DNA of 42,045 nucleotides, taken from NCBI GenBank assembly GCA_900318405.1, contig ONKP01000020.1, forward strand, positions 1 through 42,045, given 5' to 3'. Below, one piece after another: positions 1 to 6,521 of this stretch. Within the stretch, counting starts at the first letter, position 1, and the number at the start of each line of letters is the position of its first letter. The notes below the pieces were generated by a model. That model worked only from the letters and a program-made list of their open reading frames with translations. It searched no databases and was not told where the DNA came from. Source of the DNA: an uncultured Eubacteriales bacterium (GTDB taxonomy: Bacteria > Bacillota > Clostridia > Lachnospirales > Lachnospiraceae). Position numbers and translations under genes: made by a program.

Positions 1-252
1 GGCCAGGTTGCCGTTGCAGAAATCAAAGGATTTCAGTTCCTCCAGCGTGTAGTCGTATACGCGGCCCTTGTGATCCGACACGCGGTCGATCCTCTCATCG
101 TGTGTGACGACGATCGCACCGTCTTTTGTAAGGTGAATATCGAGTTCAACGCCGTCCGCATGCTGCTCAGCAGCCTTCTCAAACGCCGGAAGTGTATTTT
201 CAGGGCAGTAGCCGCTCGCACCGCGGTGCGCCCATACCAGGGGTTTTTCCAT
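1..252 (-). CDS. Glycerophosphodiester phosphodiesterase (partial, N-terminal part)
   Basis: Hydrolyses glycerophosphodiesters to sn-glycerol-3-phosphate and an alcohol. Only the first 84 codons are in the window; the gene runs off the left edge. The translation starts MEKPLVWAHRG and carries the GDPD family signature: His9-Arg10, PENT at 17-20, ELD at 36-38 (metal ligands) and HDE at 51-53 (second catalytic His). The ATG at 252 is chosen because GGGAG lies six bases upstream and the HRG motif then falls at the usual place close to the N terminus. No signal peptide is seen, so the enzyme is probably cytoplasmic. Family assignment is firm; substrate is not known. Confidence 0.88.
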   Translation of the reverse strand, partial: MEKPLVWAHRGASGYCPENTLPAFEKAAEQHADGVELDIHLTKDGAIVVTHDERIDRVSDHKGRVYDYTLEELKSFDFCNGNLA

Positions 253-770
253 AATGATCTCCCATCCGCCGCCCGTCCGGCGGCTATCATCGTCAAAGCT
301 GAAAAATCATCCCACTGCGTCAAAGCTGTAAAATCCTGCTACGTCAAATCTTTCAAATCCCGATGCTCTGAACGACACCAGTCTGCCAGAGCGCCTATGT
401 AACAGTCTATCGCAGGAGAAAAAAATTACAACCGCCAAAACGTTAAGCCGGGGTGAATTCAGGAGATCATATACACGGAAGGATTCAAAAGTATCCCCCA
501 ATCAAAAAAACGATGCATTTAAGCAATTACACACACAGATATGTGTCTGTGTGTATGTTTACTAAAATTCTGAATTAAAAAAATGGGCGGCCGGTAAACT
601 TATGCAAGTTTTCCAACAACCCAGTAAAATACTTTTAAGATGGGATGGTGTTCCATATTTTCTCTCCAGACAGCTTTTGTAACCGATCGATCATTCTTCC
701 TGTATTATAGATGGGTACAAATGGAAAATACTACGAAAGTAAGCAGCATTGGTGTAGGAAATATGGCTTA
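253..770. other. Intergenic region, 518 bp, no convincing gene
   Basis: I find no gene here. Next to the phosphodiesterase start lie three imperfect direct repeats beginning CGTCAAA at 291, 318 and 342, spaced 27 and 24 bases. A weak minus-strand promoter (TTGTAA, 16-base spacer, TAGACT) can be drawn around 408-436. A perfect 9-bp stem, ACACACAGA at 531-539 with TCTGTGTGT at 546-554, has a 6-base loop but no T-run. The sequence becomes A+T-rich from about 420, which may be the left border of the restriction-modification island. Confidence 0.4.
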
Positions 771-1229
771 TCATTCGTTCTCCCCATAGCAAAGATCTGC
801 ATCAACCTTTTGATCAAAAACCGCCTCATCTACCACTTTGACGCATTCATCAACATGTTTTTTTATATCTTCGCCCCAAAAGTGAAGGACTACCCATCCG
901 GCACCATAAAGTTCCCTGTTCACTTCCTGATCCCTCGCCATATTCCTGGTGATCTTCCCATACCAGTATTCGCTGTTAGAACCGCGCATGATTCTTTTCT
1001 CCAACTCCGGCCAGTCCTTCCCATGGAAAAATTCGGAATCACAGAAAATGCAAATCCTGTATTTCGTAATGACAATATCAGGAGTGCCGCACAGAGCCCT
1101 CCAGTTCTTCCGGTATCGATACCCTTTGTGCCAGAGAGCCTTGCGCAGGATTAATTCCGGTTTCGTATCTCTGGATCGGATGTGCTGCATACATTTTTTT
1201 CTTTGCTCTGGTGTTAATACGTCTGACAT
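771..1229 (-). CDS. vsr: Very short patch repair endonuclease (Vsr)
   Basis: Nicks DNA 5' of the T in T:G mismatches that arise by deamination of 5-methylcytosine, so that repair restores C:G. The 152-residue protein has the usual Vsr length. Residues seen: SRDTKPE at 19-25 with Glu25, the GTPD motif with catalytic Asp51, and the SEFFHGKDW stretch with His69 and Trp73, corresponding to the active-site His and the intercalating aromatic of Escherichia coli Vsr. The C terminus is acidic. It is divergent from the cytosine methyltransferase with about 140 bases between them, the typical partnership of a vsr gene with a C5 methyltransferase. The ribosome site is weak (AGAAGA). Confidence 0.93.
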   Translation of the reverse strand: MSDVLTPEQRKKCMQHIRSRDTKPELILRKALWHKGYRYRKNWRALCGTPDIVITKYRICIFCDSEFFHGKDWPELEKRIMRGSNSEYWYGKITRNMARDQEVNRELYGAGWVVLHFWGEDIKKHVDECVKVVDEAVFDQKVDADLCYGENE

Positions 1230-1313
1230 AATATCTTCTTACATGAAAAATCACTTGGTGAAAATCTCAATCCACATTGGTGTCATTCTTCTACCCCGCC
1301 TGCAGAAAACAGA

Positions 1314-1342
1314 TTGCGTTTATGGAACTTATTTGTTAAAAT
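1314..1342 (+). promoter_or_regulatory. Candidate sigma-A promoter of the cytosine methyltransferase
   Basis: TTGCGT at 1314-1319, a 17-base spacer and TAAAAT at 1337-1342, ending 28 bases before the methyltransferase ATG. The -10 matches five of six positions; the -35 is weak. Two small dyads lie further upstream in the same divergent gap (TCAC-TTG-GTGA at 1251-1261 and a related one around 1271-1281) and could be operators. Confidence 0.45.
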
Positions 1343-1370
1343 AAAATCATAACTGCCCGGGAGGGATTTC

Positions 1371-2594
1371 ATGAAATTATCGCGTTCAAAAATAAAACAA
1401 TATATGGAGAAGGAAGGCATCAAGTCATTTACAGATCTTTCTGATAAACTCGGAATCACAAAGCAGCAAATGTCTGTTATGGTTTCCGACTCCTATTGTC
1501 CAATAAAAGCACGGGTGGTGGAACTCTGCTCACTACTCAATGTTCAGCCCATGGAAATTATTGAGCCCGATTCCCATCCAGTGCAAAAAGATTCCTCTTT
1601 TTCAGGAATTACCGCTATCGAGTTATTCGCGGGTGCGGGCGGCTGTGCCCTTGGCATGGAGGAAGCCGGTCTGAACACCGTCGAATATGTCGAATTTGAC
1701 AAGACAGCATGTGACACTCTCCGTAAAAACAGGCCTAACTGGAATGTTGTGTGCTCTGATATCCATAACGTCAGCTTTAAACAATATAAAGGCAAAGTCG
1801 ATGTTGTAACAGGAGGATTCCCCTGCCAGGCATTCTCTTATGCCGGAAAAAAGCTCGGTTTTGAAGACACCCGCGGCACCCTGTTCCATGAGCTTGCCAG
1901 ATGTATCCAGGAAGTAGAACCGAAGATGTTTTTTGCCGAAAACGTCCGGGGACTTGTGTCACACGACCACGGGCGAACGTTACAGACAATTTTAGACGTA
2001 TTTACCTCTCTCGGCTATGATGTACAGTATAAAATTCTCAACGCAGCCTATTATGGCGTTGGGCAGAAGCGCGAGCGAACTATTATTATTGGTATCCGCA
2101 AGGATCTTTCAGATAAAATTCATTTTGAATATCCGAAACCGGAAAAAAGGATGACGACCCTTCGCGAGGCTTTGAAAGACTGTCCGCCATCTGAAGGCGA
2201 AACATATTCCGAACGGAAGCGGGAGGTTCTCGACCTGGTTCCGCCCGGAGGATGCTGGGTTGACCTGCCGGAAGACATCGCCAAAGCTTATATGGGAAAG
2301 TCCTATTACAGCGGTGGCGGCCGCAGGGGTATGGCACGCAGGATATCCTGGGATGAGCCAAGCCTTACATTGACCTGCTCTCCCTCGCAAAAACAAACAG
2401 AGAGATGCCACCCTGATGAAACAAGGCCATTTACCGTCCGTGAATATGCGCGTATCCAGTCTTTCCCGGATGATTGGGAATTCTGCGGCGGAATCGGTGA
2501 CCAATACAAGCAAATCGGCAATGCGCTTCCCGTAGAACTGGCAAGACGAATCTGCGTACAGATTAAAAAAGCTTTGGAGGATGCGGAGGATTAA
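1371..2594 (+). CDS. DNA (cytosine-5-)-methyltransferase with N-terminal HTH domain
   Basis: Methylates cytosine C5 in the recognition site of the neighbouring restriction enzyme. The 407-residue protein shows all main C5-methylase motifs in order: SAM-binding motif I (ELFAGAGG, 84-91), motif IV with catalytic Cys152 in PCQ, motif VI ENV (190-192), motif VIII QKRER (232-236), motif IX (REYARIQSFP) and motif X (QIGNALP) near the C terminus. The target-recognition region lies at about 255-370. Residues 1-65 form an XRE-like helix-turn-helix (LSDKLGITKQQMS), an arrangement known in methylases that repress their own gene. A strong GGGAGGG site precedes the ATG. Its stop shares the TTAA tetranucleotide with the convergent nuclease gene. 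Recognition sequence cannot be read from sequence alone. Confidence 0.95.
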   Translation: MKLSRSKIKQYMEKEGIKSFTDLSDKLGITKQQMSVMVSDSYCPIKARVVELCSLLNVQPMEIIEPDSHPVQKDSSFSGITAIELFAGAGGCALGMEEAGLNTVEYVEFDKTACDTLRKNRPNWNVVCSDIHNVSFKQYKGKVDVVTGGFPCQAFSYAGKKLGFEDTRGTLFHELARCIQEVEPKMFFAENVRGLVSHDHGRTLQTILDVFTSLGYDVQYKILNAAYYGVGQKRERTIIIGIRKDLSDKIHFEYPKPEKRMTTLREALKDCPPSEGETYSERKREVLDLVPPGGCWVDLPEDIAKAYMGKSYYSGGGRRGMARRISWDEPSLTLTCSPSQKQTERCHPDETRPFTVREYARIQSFPDDWEFCGGIGDQYKQIGNALPVELARRICVQIKKALEDAED

Positions 2595-3313
2595 TTATCC
2601 TCCGTTTTTCTCATCTCACGGTATTTTATATCATATGCAAGTGCTCTTATTGTTTGTTGCATAGCGTATGATGAATTTATCTTGTCAGCTACCGAAGCAA
2701 AGGCATCAATCAGCTCATAATAAAAATCTTTATCCCCGGTAAGATGCTCCCAAAATTCCTGCCCGACGAGAACGCGATAGTCCTCATCTATTTTTTTGTA
2801 ATGCACAGATAATTTTTTTCTTTCACCATAAAGTACGCCGACAACGCAATCATCCGTTGAGATTCTCATCCCATTCGTTCTTGCGAGCGATTTCACGCCT
2901 TTGAAATGGTCTTCGATCGTCTTGACATCATCCTTATTTATCGTATTCGGGCCGGCTTTCAGCTGGCAATATTTATGATGCCCGTCAATTGCATCGTCAA
3001 ACTCGATATCAATCCCCTGGGTAGTAGATGCGTACCCTTTCAGGACGTCTACTGAAAAATACTGCAGCATTGTCCCAAAACTCGTGGCAATTGACGTTCC
3101 TAAAGCCCGCGGATAGATCAGGACCTTCGCCAATGACTCTGGCGAAGTATCTCCAAAAGCGAACTTTGCCAGATAGCGCCATGTAAACGGATTAATATTG
3201 AATTCATCCTCTGTAATCAGTTTTTCCGTGTTTTTCAAATGATTTTCTGCCAATTTCTCCCGAAAAAATTTCTGAGCGGCAGATAAAATAGCTTCTTTTT
3301 CTTTATCGTTCAT
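2591..3313 (-). CDS. Type II restriction endonuclease, PmeII/EcoO109I-like
   Basis: Presumed DNA cleaving partner of the adjacent methyltransferase. The 240-residue protein has a plausible PD-(D/E)XK core: Asp102/Glu104 in GIDIEF, then Gln117-Leu-Lys119 in CQLKAG. The overall pattern (NPF near residue 41, TSFG near 77, VGVLYG and GQEFW later) resembles the PmeII/EcoO109I restriction enzyme families; this is from memory of the families, not a search. I chose the ATG at 3313 because GAGGAG stands four bases before it; a longer reading with 17 extra residues starts without a ribosome site. Convergent with the methylase and overlapping it by four bases. A+T-rich compared with the operon downstream. 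Confidence 0.82.
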   Translation of the reverse strand: MNDKEKEAILSAAQKFFREKLAENHLKNTEKLITEDEFNINPFTWRYLAKFAFGDTSPESLAKVLIYPRALGTSIATSFGTMLQYFSVDVLKGYASTTQGIDIEFDDAIDGHHKYCQLKAGPNTINKDDVKTIEDHFKGVKSLARTNGMRISTDDCVVGVLYGERKKLSVHYKKIDEDYRVLVGQEFWEHLTGDKDFYYELIDAFASVADKINSSYAMQQTIRALAYDIKYREMRKTEDN

Positions 3314-3529
3314 TTTTCTCCTCGTTGGTAGCGAAACAATATATCGTTTACTTCTGTTATACAAAATCTTACCATTTTATTAATCTTTTGACTACCGCAC
3401 TTCTATTGTCGCGCAATTCAAAAAATACCCAGGATTAAATTTCACCCCCTGCAGGAGTCCGCCACAGGTCTGCAACAACTTTCTCCAACAGCCTCTAACA
3501 CCCCATATCTTTATTTCTGGGCAAATCGG

Positions 3530-3559
3530 CTGAAACACGCTTCCTCTTTATGGTAAAAT
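3530..3559 (+). promoter_or_regulatory. Candidate promoter of the dehydratase/glycosidase operon
   Basis: CTGAAA at 3530-3535, an 18-base spacer and TAAAAT at 3554-3559 preceded by TGG, which makes an extended -10. About 70 bases of leader remain before the GGAGG ribosome site and the ATG at 3632. Confidence 0.45.
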
Positions 3560-3631
3560 TGCATAGTTGTATGCTTTATAAGCTTAATACAGATAGCTGC
3601 GCACAGCGCGCATGTCTGAACAGGAGGAAAA

Positions 3632-4888
3632 ATGGGAGCAAAAGATGTCCTCTGCAATCTTGTAGAGAAAGAGCTGCATACCGATCCGAAGCGCGCACGG
3701 CAGATTCTCTACCAGAAACACTTTCCTGAGAAAGGGCGTGCACCGTCACGTCAGTACCTCGCCAATATCTGCATGAACGTCATGCTCTCCGCCTACACGC
3801 ACCCGGAACGCTCGGCCTTCGTGTCTATTTTTACCCCCTGTGAGATCCTGCAGGCCTTCGATCTGAGCCCCGTCTGCGCAGAGATGTTCTCTACCTTTCT
3901 GAACGGCGCGGGCTGTGAAAAGCCCTTCGTCGATGCAGCGGAATCCGCAGGCATCGCCGAGACGTACTGCAGCTACCACAAAATCCTGATCGGCGCCGCC
4001 GTCACCCGTTTTCTGCCGAATCCTGCCTATATCATCAATACATCGCTCGCCTGCGACGCAAACAATCTGACGTTCCGCGCGCTGGCGCAGGAATACGGAA
4101 AGGAACAGTTTTACATCGACGTTCCCTACAGCAAAGATGATTACGCCGTCGCCTATGTGGCGGAACAGCTGCACAGTCTCGCGGACTTCATCAGCGAAAA
4201 AACCGGCAGGAAGCTCGATATGGACAAATTGTCCGCCATCACACGCCGCAGCGCCGAGACCATCCGCATCATGCAGGAGACCATCTCCTGGCGGCGCACG
4301 CGCTGGCTTTCCGGCGATCTCACCAGTGAGCTCTATGAATCGCTGATGATGCACACCTGCCTCGGCACACCGGAAGCTTACCAGTACGCCTGCCGTCTCC
4401 TCGACGATTACAGAAAAGCGCCTCTGGACACGGGAAAGCGGATCGTCTGGATGCATTCGAACCCGTTCTGGCAGAAGCCGGTGATGGACGCACTGAATTA
4501 CCGCCCGGATTTCCACATCGCCGCGACCGAAATGTCCTACGACGTCTGGCAGCGCTTCGATCCCTCGGATCCGTTCCGCTTCATGGCGCAGCGCCTGGTC
4601 TATGACCCGTTCAACGGTCCCGTGCAGGATCGCATGGCGTTTACCCGTGACATGGCAAAAAAAATAAACGCGACCGGCGTGGTTCTTTTCTGCCACTGGG
4701 GCTGCAAGGAGACCTGCGGCGCGAGCGGACTGATCAAGAAAGGCATCGAGGAGAGCGGCATCCCCTGTCTTGTGCTGAACGGTGACGGTGTGGACCGGCA
4801 CAATGCATCGGACGGACAGACATCCACGCGAATCGGCGCATTTCTGGAAATGTTGGAAAATCAGGACACGATTGGAGAAAAATCATGA
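3632..4888 (+). CDS. 2-hydroxyacyl-CoA dehydratase family protein, first subunit
   Basis: Member of the HgdA/HgdB (HGD-D) family: oxygen-sensitive [4Fe-4S] proteins that eliminate water from (R)-2-hydroxyacyl-CoA by a ketyl-radical mechanism, used in anaerobic amino-acid fermentation. The 418 residues have the family length. Visible family features are TPCEILQAF near residue 68, whose Cys is a likely cluster ligand, LACDAN near 140, and the C-terminal block CHWGCKETCGASG with NGDGVDRHNA. The gene follows an AGGAGG site and overlaps the next gene by ATGA, so the two subunits are translationally coupled. Similar proteins include benzoyl-CoA reductase subunits, so the substrate is open. No sugar-acid or amino-acid catabolic partner is present to settle it. 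Confidence 0.85.
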   Translation: MGAKDVLCNLVEKELHTDPKRARQILYQKHFPEKGRAPSRQYLANICMNVMLSAYTHPERSAFVSIFTPCEILQAFDLSPVCAEMFSTFLNGAGCEKPFVDAAESAGIAETYCSYHKILIGAAVTRFLPNPAYIINTSLACDANNLTFRALAQEYGKEQFYIDVPYSKDDYAVAYVAEQLHSLADFISEKTGRKLDMDKLSAITRRSAETIRIMQETISWRRTRWLSGDLTSELYESLMMHTCLGTPEAYQYACRLLDDYRKAPLDTGKRIVWMHSNPFWQKPVMDALNYRPDFHIAATEMSYDVWQRFDPSDPFRFMAQRLVYDPFNGPVQDRMAFTRDMAKKINATGVVLFCHWGCKETCGASGLIKKGIEESGIPCLVLNGDGVDRHNASDGQTSTRIGAFLEMLENQDTIGEKS

Positions 4889-5556
4889 TATATATCACCT
4901 GCCGGTACGCACCGGCTGAACTGTTTGCCGGATTCGGCGAACCTGTGGAGCGGCTCGACCCCACGCCCTCAGGATTTTCCTGCGCAGAGTCCTGCTCGCA
5001 CCCGAATATGTGCGGTTTTTCCAAGGCCGTCATCGAAGATGTCAATGACCGGGGCATACGGCGCATCGTGCTCACAGACTGCTGTGATGCCATGCGGCGC
5101 ACCTGCGATGTCCTGAAGGCCAGGGACGACATGGAATTTGTCCGCATGATCTCTCTGCCCCATATGACAGGTGAGCGGGAGATCCGCCTCTTTGCCGCCC
5201 AGCTGAAGGCACTGAAGGATGATTATGCCGCTTTCTCCGGGCAGACGTTTGACCTGGCGAAGGCAGAAGAGGCTTTCCGCAAAGCCTCAGAAGAAAAGCT
5301 TCAAACCCCTGACGGACCCTGGATTGCTGTCGGCGGCGCGCACGCCAGCGCCAAACTGATGCGGCAGATCCGGGAGGTTTTTCCTGATGTTTCCGTTGTC
5401 AACGAGACCTGTACCGGCAACCGGTCGCTGTCGTATGAACCGCTTCCAACTGAAAATGGAAAAAGCGGAAAGTGTGAAACTGAAAGAAAAATCCTCCGCT
5501 CGGCACTATTTTTCACACAATCAAATTCTGCGACTACTACAGCTTCCGCTACCTGA
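4885..5556 (+). CDS. 2-hydroxyacyl-CoA dehydratase second subunit, frame-broken
   Basis: N-terminal three quarters of a second HGD-D family subunit. It shows YAPAELFAGFG at 8-18, the Cys-rich CAESCSHPNMCGFSK block near 33-47, LTDCCDAMRRTC near 63-74 and the ETCTGNR block near 173-179. After that the reading frame degenerates and stops at 5556. The missing C-terminal part (FHTIKFCDYYSF, then IETDSSLQSGGQ) is present in another frame from 5511 onward, continuous with the activase. Between TGNR and FHTIKFCD only about 29 codons remain, where I expect roughly 45-50 including a PCMRM-type motif in relatives. The sequence therefore suggests a deletion that also changed the frame. Either a pseudogene, an assembly error, or less likely a recoded gene. 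Confidence 0.75.
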   Translation: MIYITCRYAPAELFAGFGEPVERLDPTPSGFSCAESCSHPNMCGFSKAVIEDVNDRGIRRIVLTDCCDAMRRTCDVLKARDDMEFVRMISLPHMTGEREIRLFAAQLKALKDDYAAFSGQTFDLAKAEEAFRKASEEKLQTPDGPWIAVGGAHASAKLMRQIREVFPDVSVVNETCTGNRSLSYEPLPTENGKSGKCETERKILRSALFFTQSNSATTTASAT

Positions 5557-5582
5557 ACGAGAAAAACAGCGGTGCACCTCTC

Positions 5583-6494
5583 GTGAAGATCGAGACCGAC
5601 TCGTCCCTTCAGAGCGGCGGACAGCTGCTGACGCGTCTGGAAGCATTCCGCGAAGAACTGGACATGAAAACCGGAAAGGACATAGCCATGCATATTCAGA
5701 AAAAATCAGGGGACGGCCCCGTATACACTGCCGGCATTGATTCCGGCTCAACGAGCACCGATGCCGTCATCATGAATGCGGACCGGAAAATTCTCGGCCG
5801 CGCCATTATCCCGACAGGTGCCGGTGCTGTCAACACGGCATCGCGTGCGCTGGAGACGGCTCTCAGCGAGGCAGGCCTCCATAAAGAAGACCTCTCCGCG
5901 ATCGTCTCAACCGGCTACGGCCGCACCACGATCGGCATTGACGGTGCAGAGGATGTCACGGAGATCACCTGCCACGCGAAGGGCGCCGTCTATCTGGATC
6001 CGGAAGCACGCACTGTCATCGATATCGGCGGACAGGATTCCAAGGTCATCTCCATCGATGAACAGGGTCACGTACTCAACTTCGTTATGAACGACAAATG
6101 CGCCGCCGGAACCGGACGTTTCCTGGAGCAGCAGGCCAGAGCGCTTGAACTCAGCATGCCTGAGATGAGCCGCCGCGGACTGGAATGGAAAAAAGACATC
6201 AATATCTCCAGCATGTGCACGGTTTTTGCCGAATCGGAGGTCGTCTCGCTCGTTGCACAGAACGTTGACACAGCTGATATCATCCACGGACTGAATAAGG
6301 CGATCGCATCCAAGACTGCCGGTCTCGCCGCCCGTGTGAAGAAACAGCCGGGCTATATTCTCACCGGGGGTGTTGCAAAAAACGAAGGTGTTGTAAAATG
6401 TCTGGAAGAGAAGCTCGGTGCGCCGGTGTTTGTCTCTCCTGACGCACAGCTCTGCGGTGCCATCGGTGCGGCGCTCATCGCGCTGGATGCCTGA
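5583..6494 (+). CDS. Acyl-CoA dehydratase activase, fused to the tail of the dehydratase subunit
   Basis: BcrA/BadF/HgdC-type ATPase that injects one high-energy electron into the dehydratase at the cost of ATP. ASKHA fold motifs are clear: GIDSGSTSTDAVI (phosphate 1), DIGGQDSK (phosphate 2) and TGGVAKNEGV (adenosine). The two cysteines that bridge the homodimer [4Fe-4S] cluster are present in NDKCAAGTG and SSMCTVFAESE. The frame is open upstream to 5484 and begins with the C-terminal part of the dehydratase subunit. A free-standing activase could start at the GTG 5583 or, more plausibly, the ATG at 5688, which has GGAAAGGA seven bases before it. No stop separates the two domains, so the intact ancestor was probably a dehydratase-activase fusion. 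Confidence 0.88.
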   Translation: MKIETDSSLQSGGQLLTRLEAFREELDMKTGKDIAMHIQKKSGDGPVYTAGIDSGSTSTDAVIMNADRKILGRAIIPTGAGAVNTASRALETALSEAGLHKEDLSAIVSTGYGRTTIGIDGAEDVTEITCHAKGAVYLDPEARTVIDIGGQDSKVISIDEQGHVLNFVMNDKCAAGTGRFLEQQARALELSMPEMSRRGLEWKKDINISSMCTVFAESEVVSLVAQNVDTADIIHGLNKAIASKTAGLAARVKKQPGYILTGGVAKNEGVVKCLEEKLGAPVFVSPDAQLCGAIGAALIALDA

Positions 6495-6521
6495 AATTAT
6501 ACACAAGGCGGATTCGAATCT

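Noticed and set aside
3746-4801. 351-residue open frame on the minus strand
   Set aside because: Antisense to the dehydratase subunit, whose family motifs are clear on the plus strand.
5484-5520. Programmed -1 frameshift joining the two dehydratase parts
   Set aside because: The run A-TTT-TTC and the AGAAAAA tract are not canonical slippery heptamers, no downstream structure stands out, and the segment also seems too short, which a simple recoding event would not explain.
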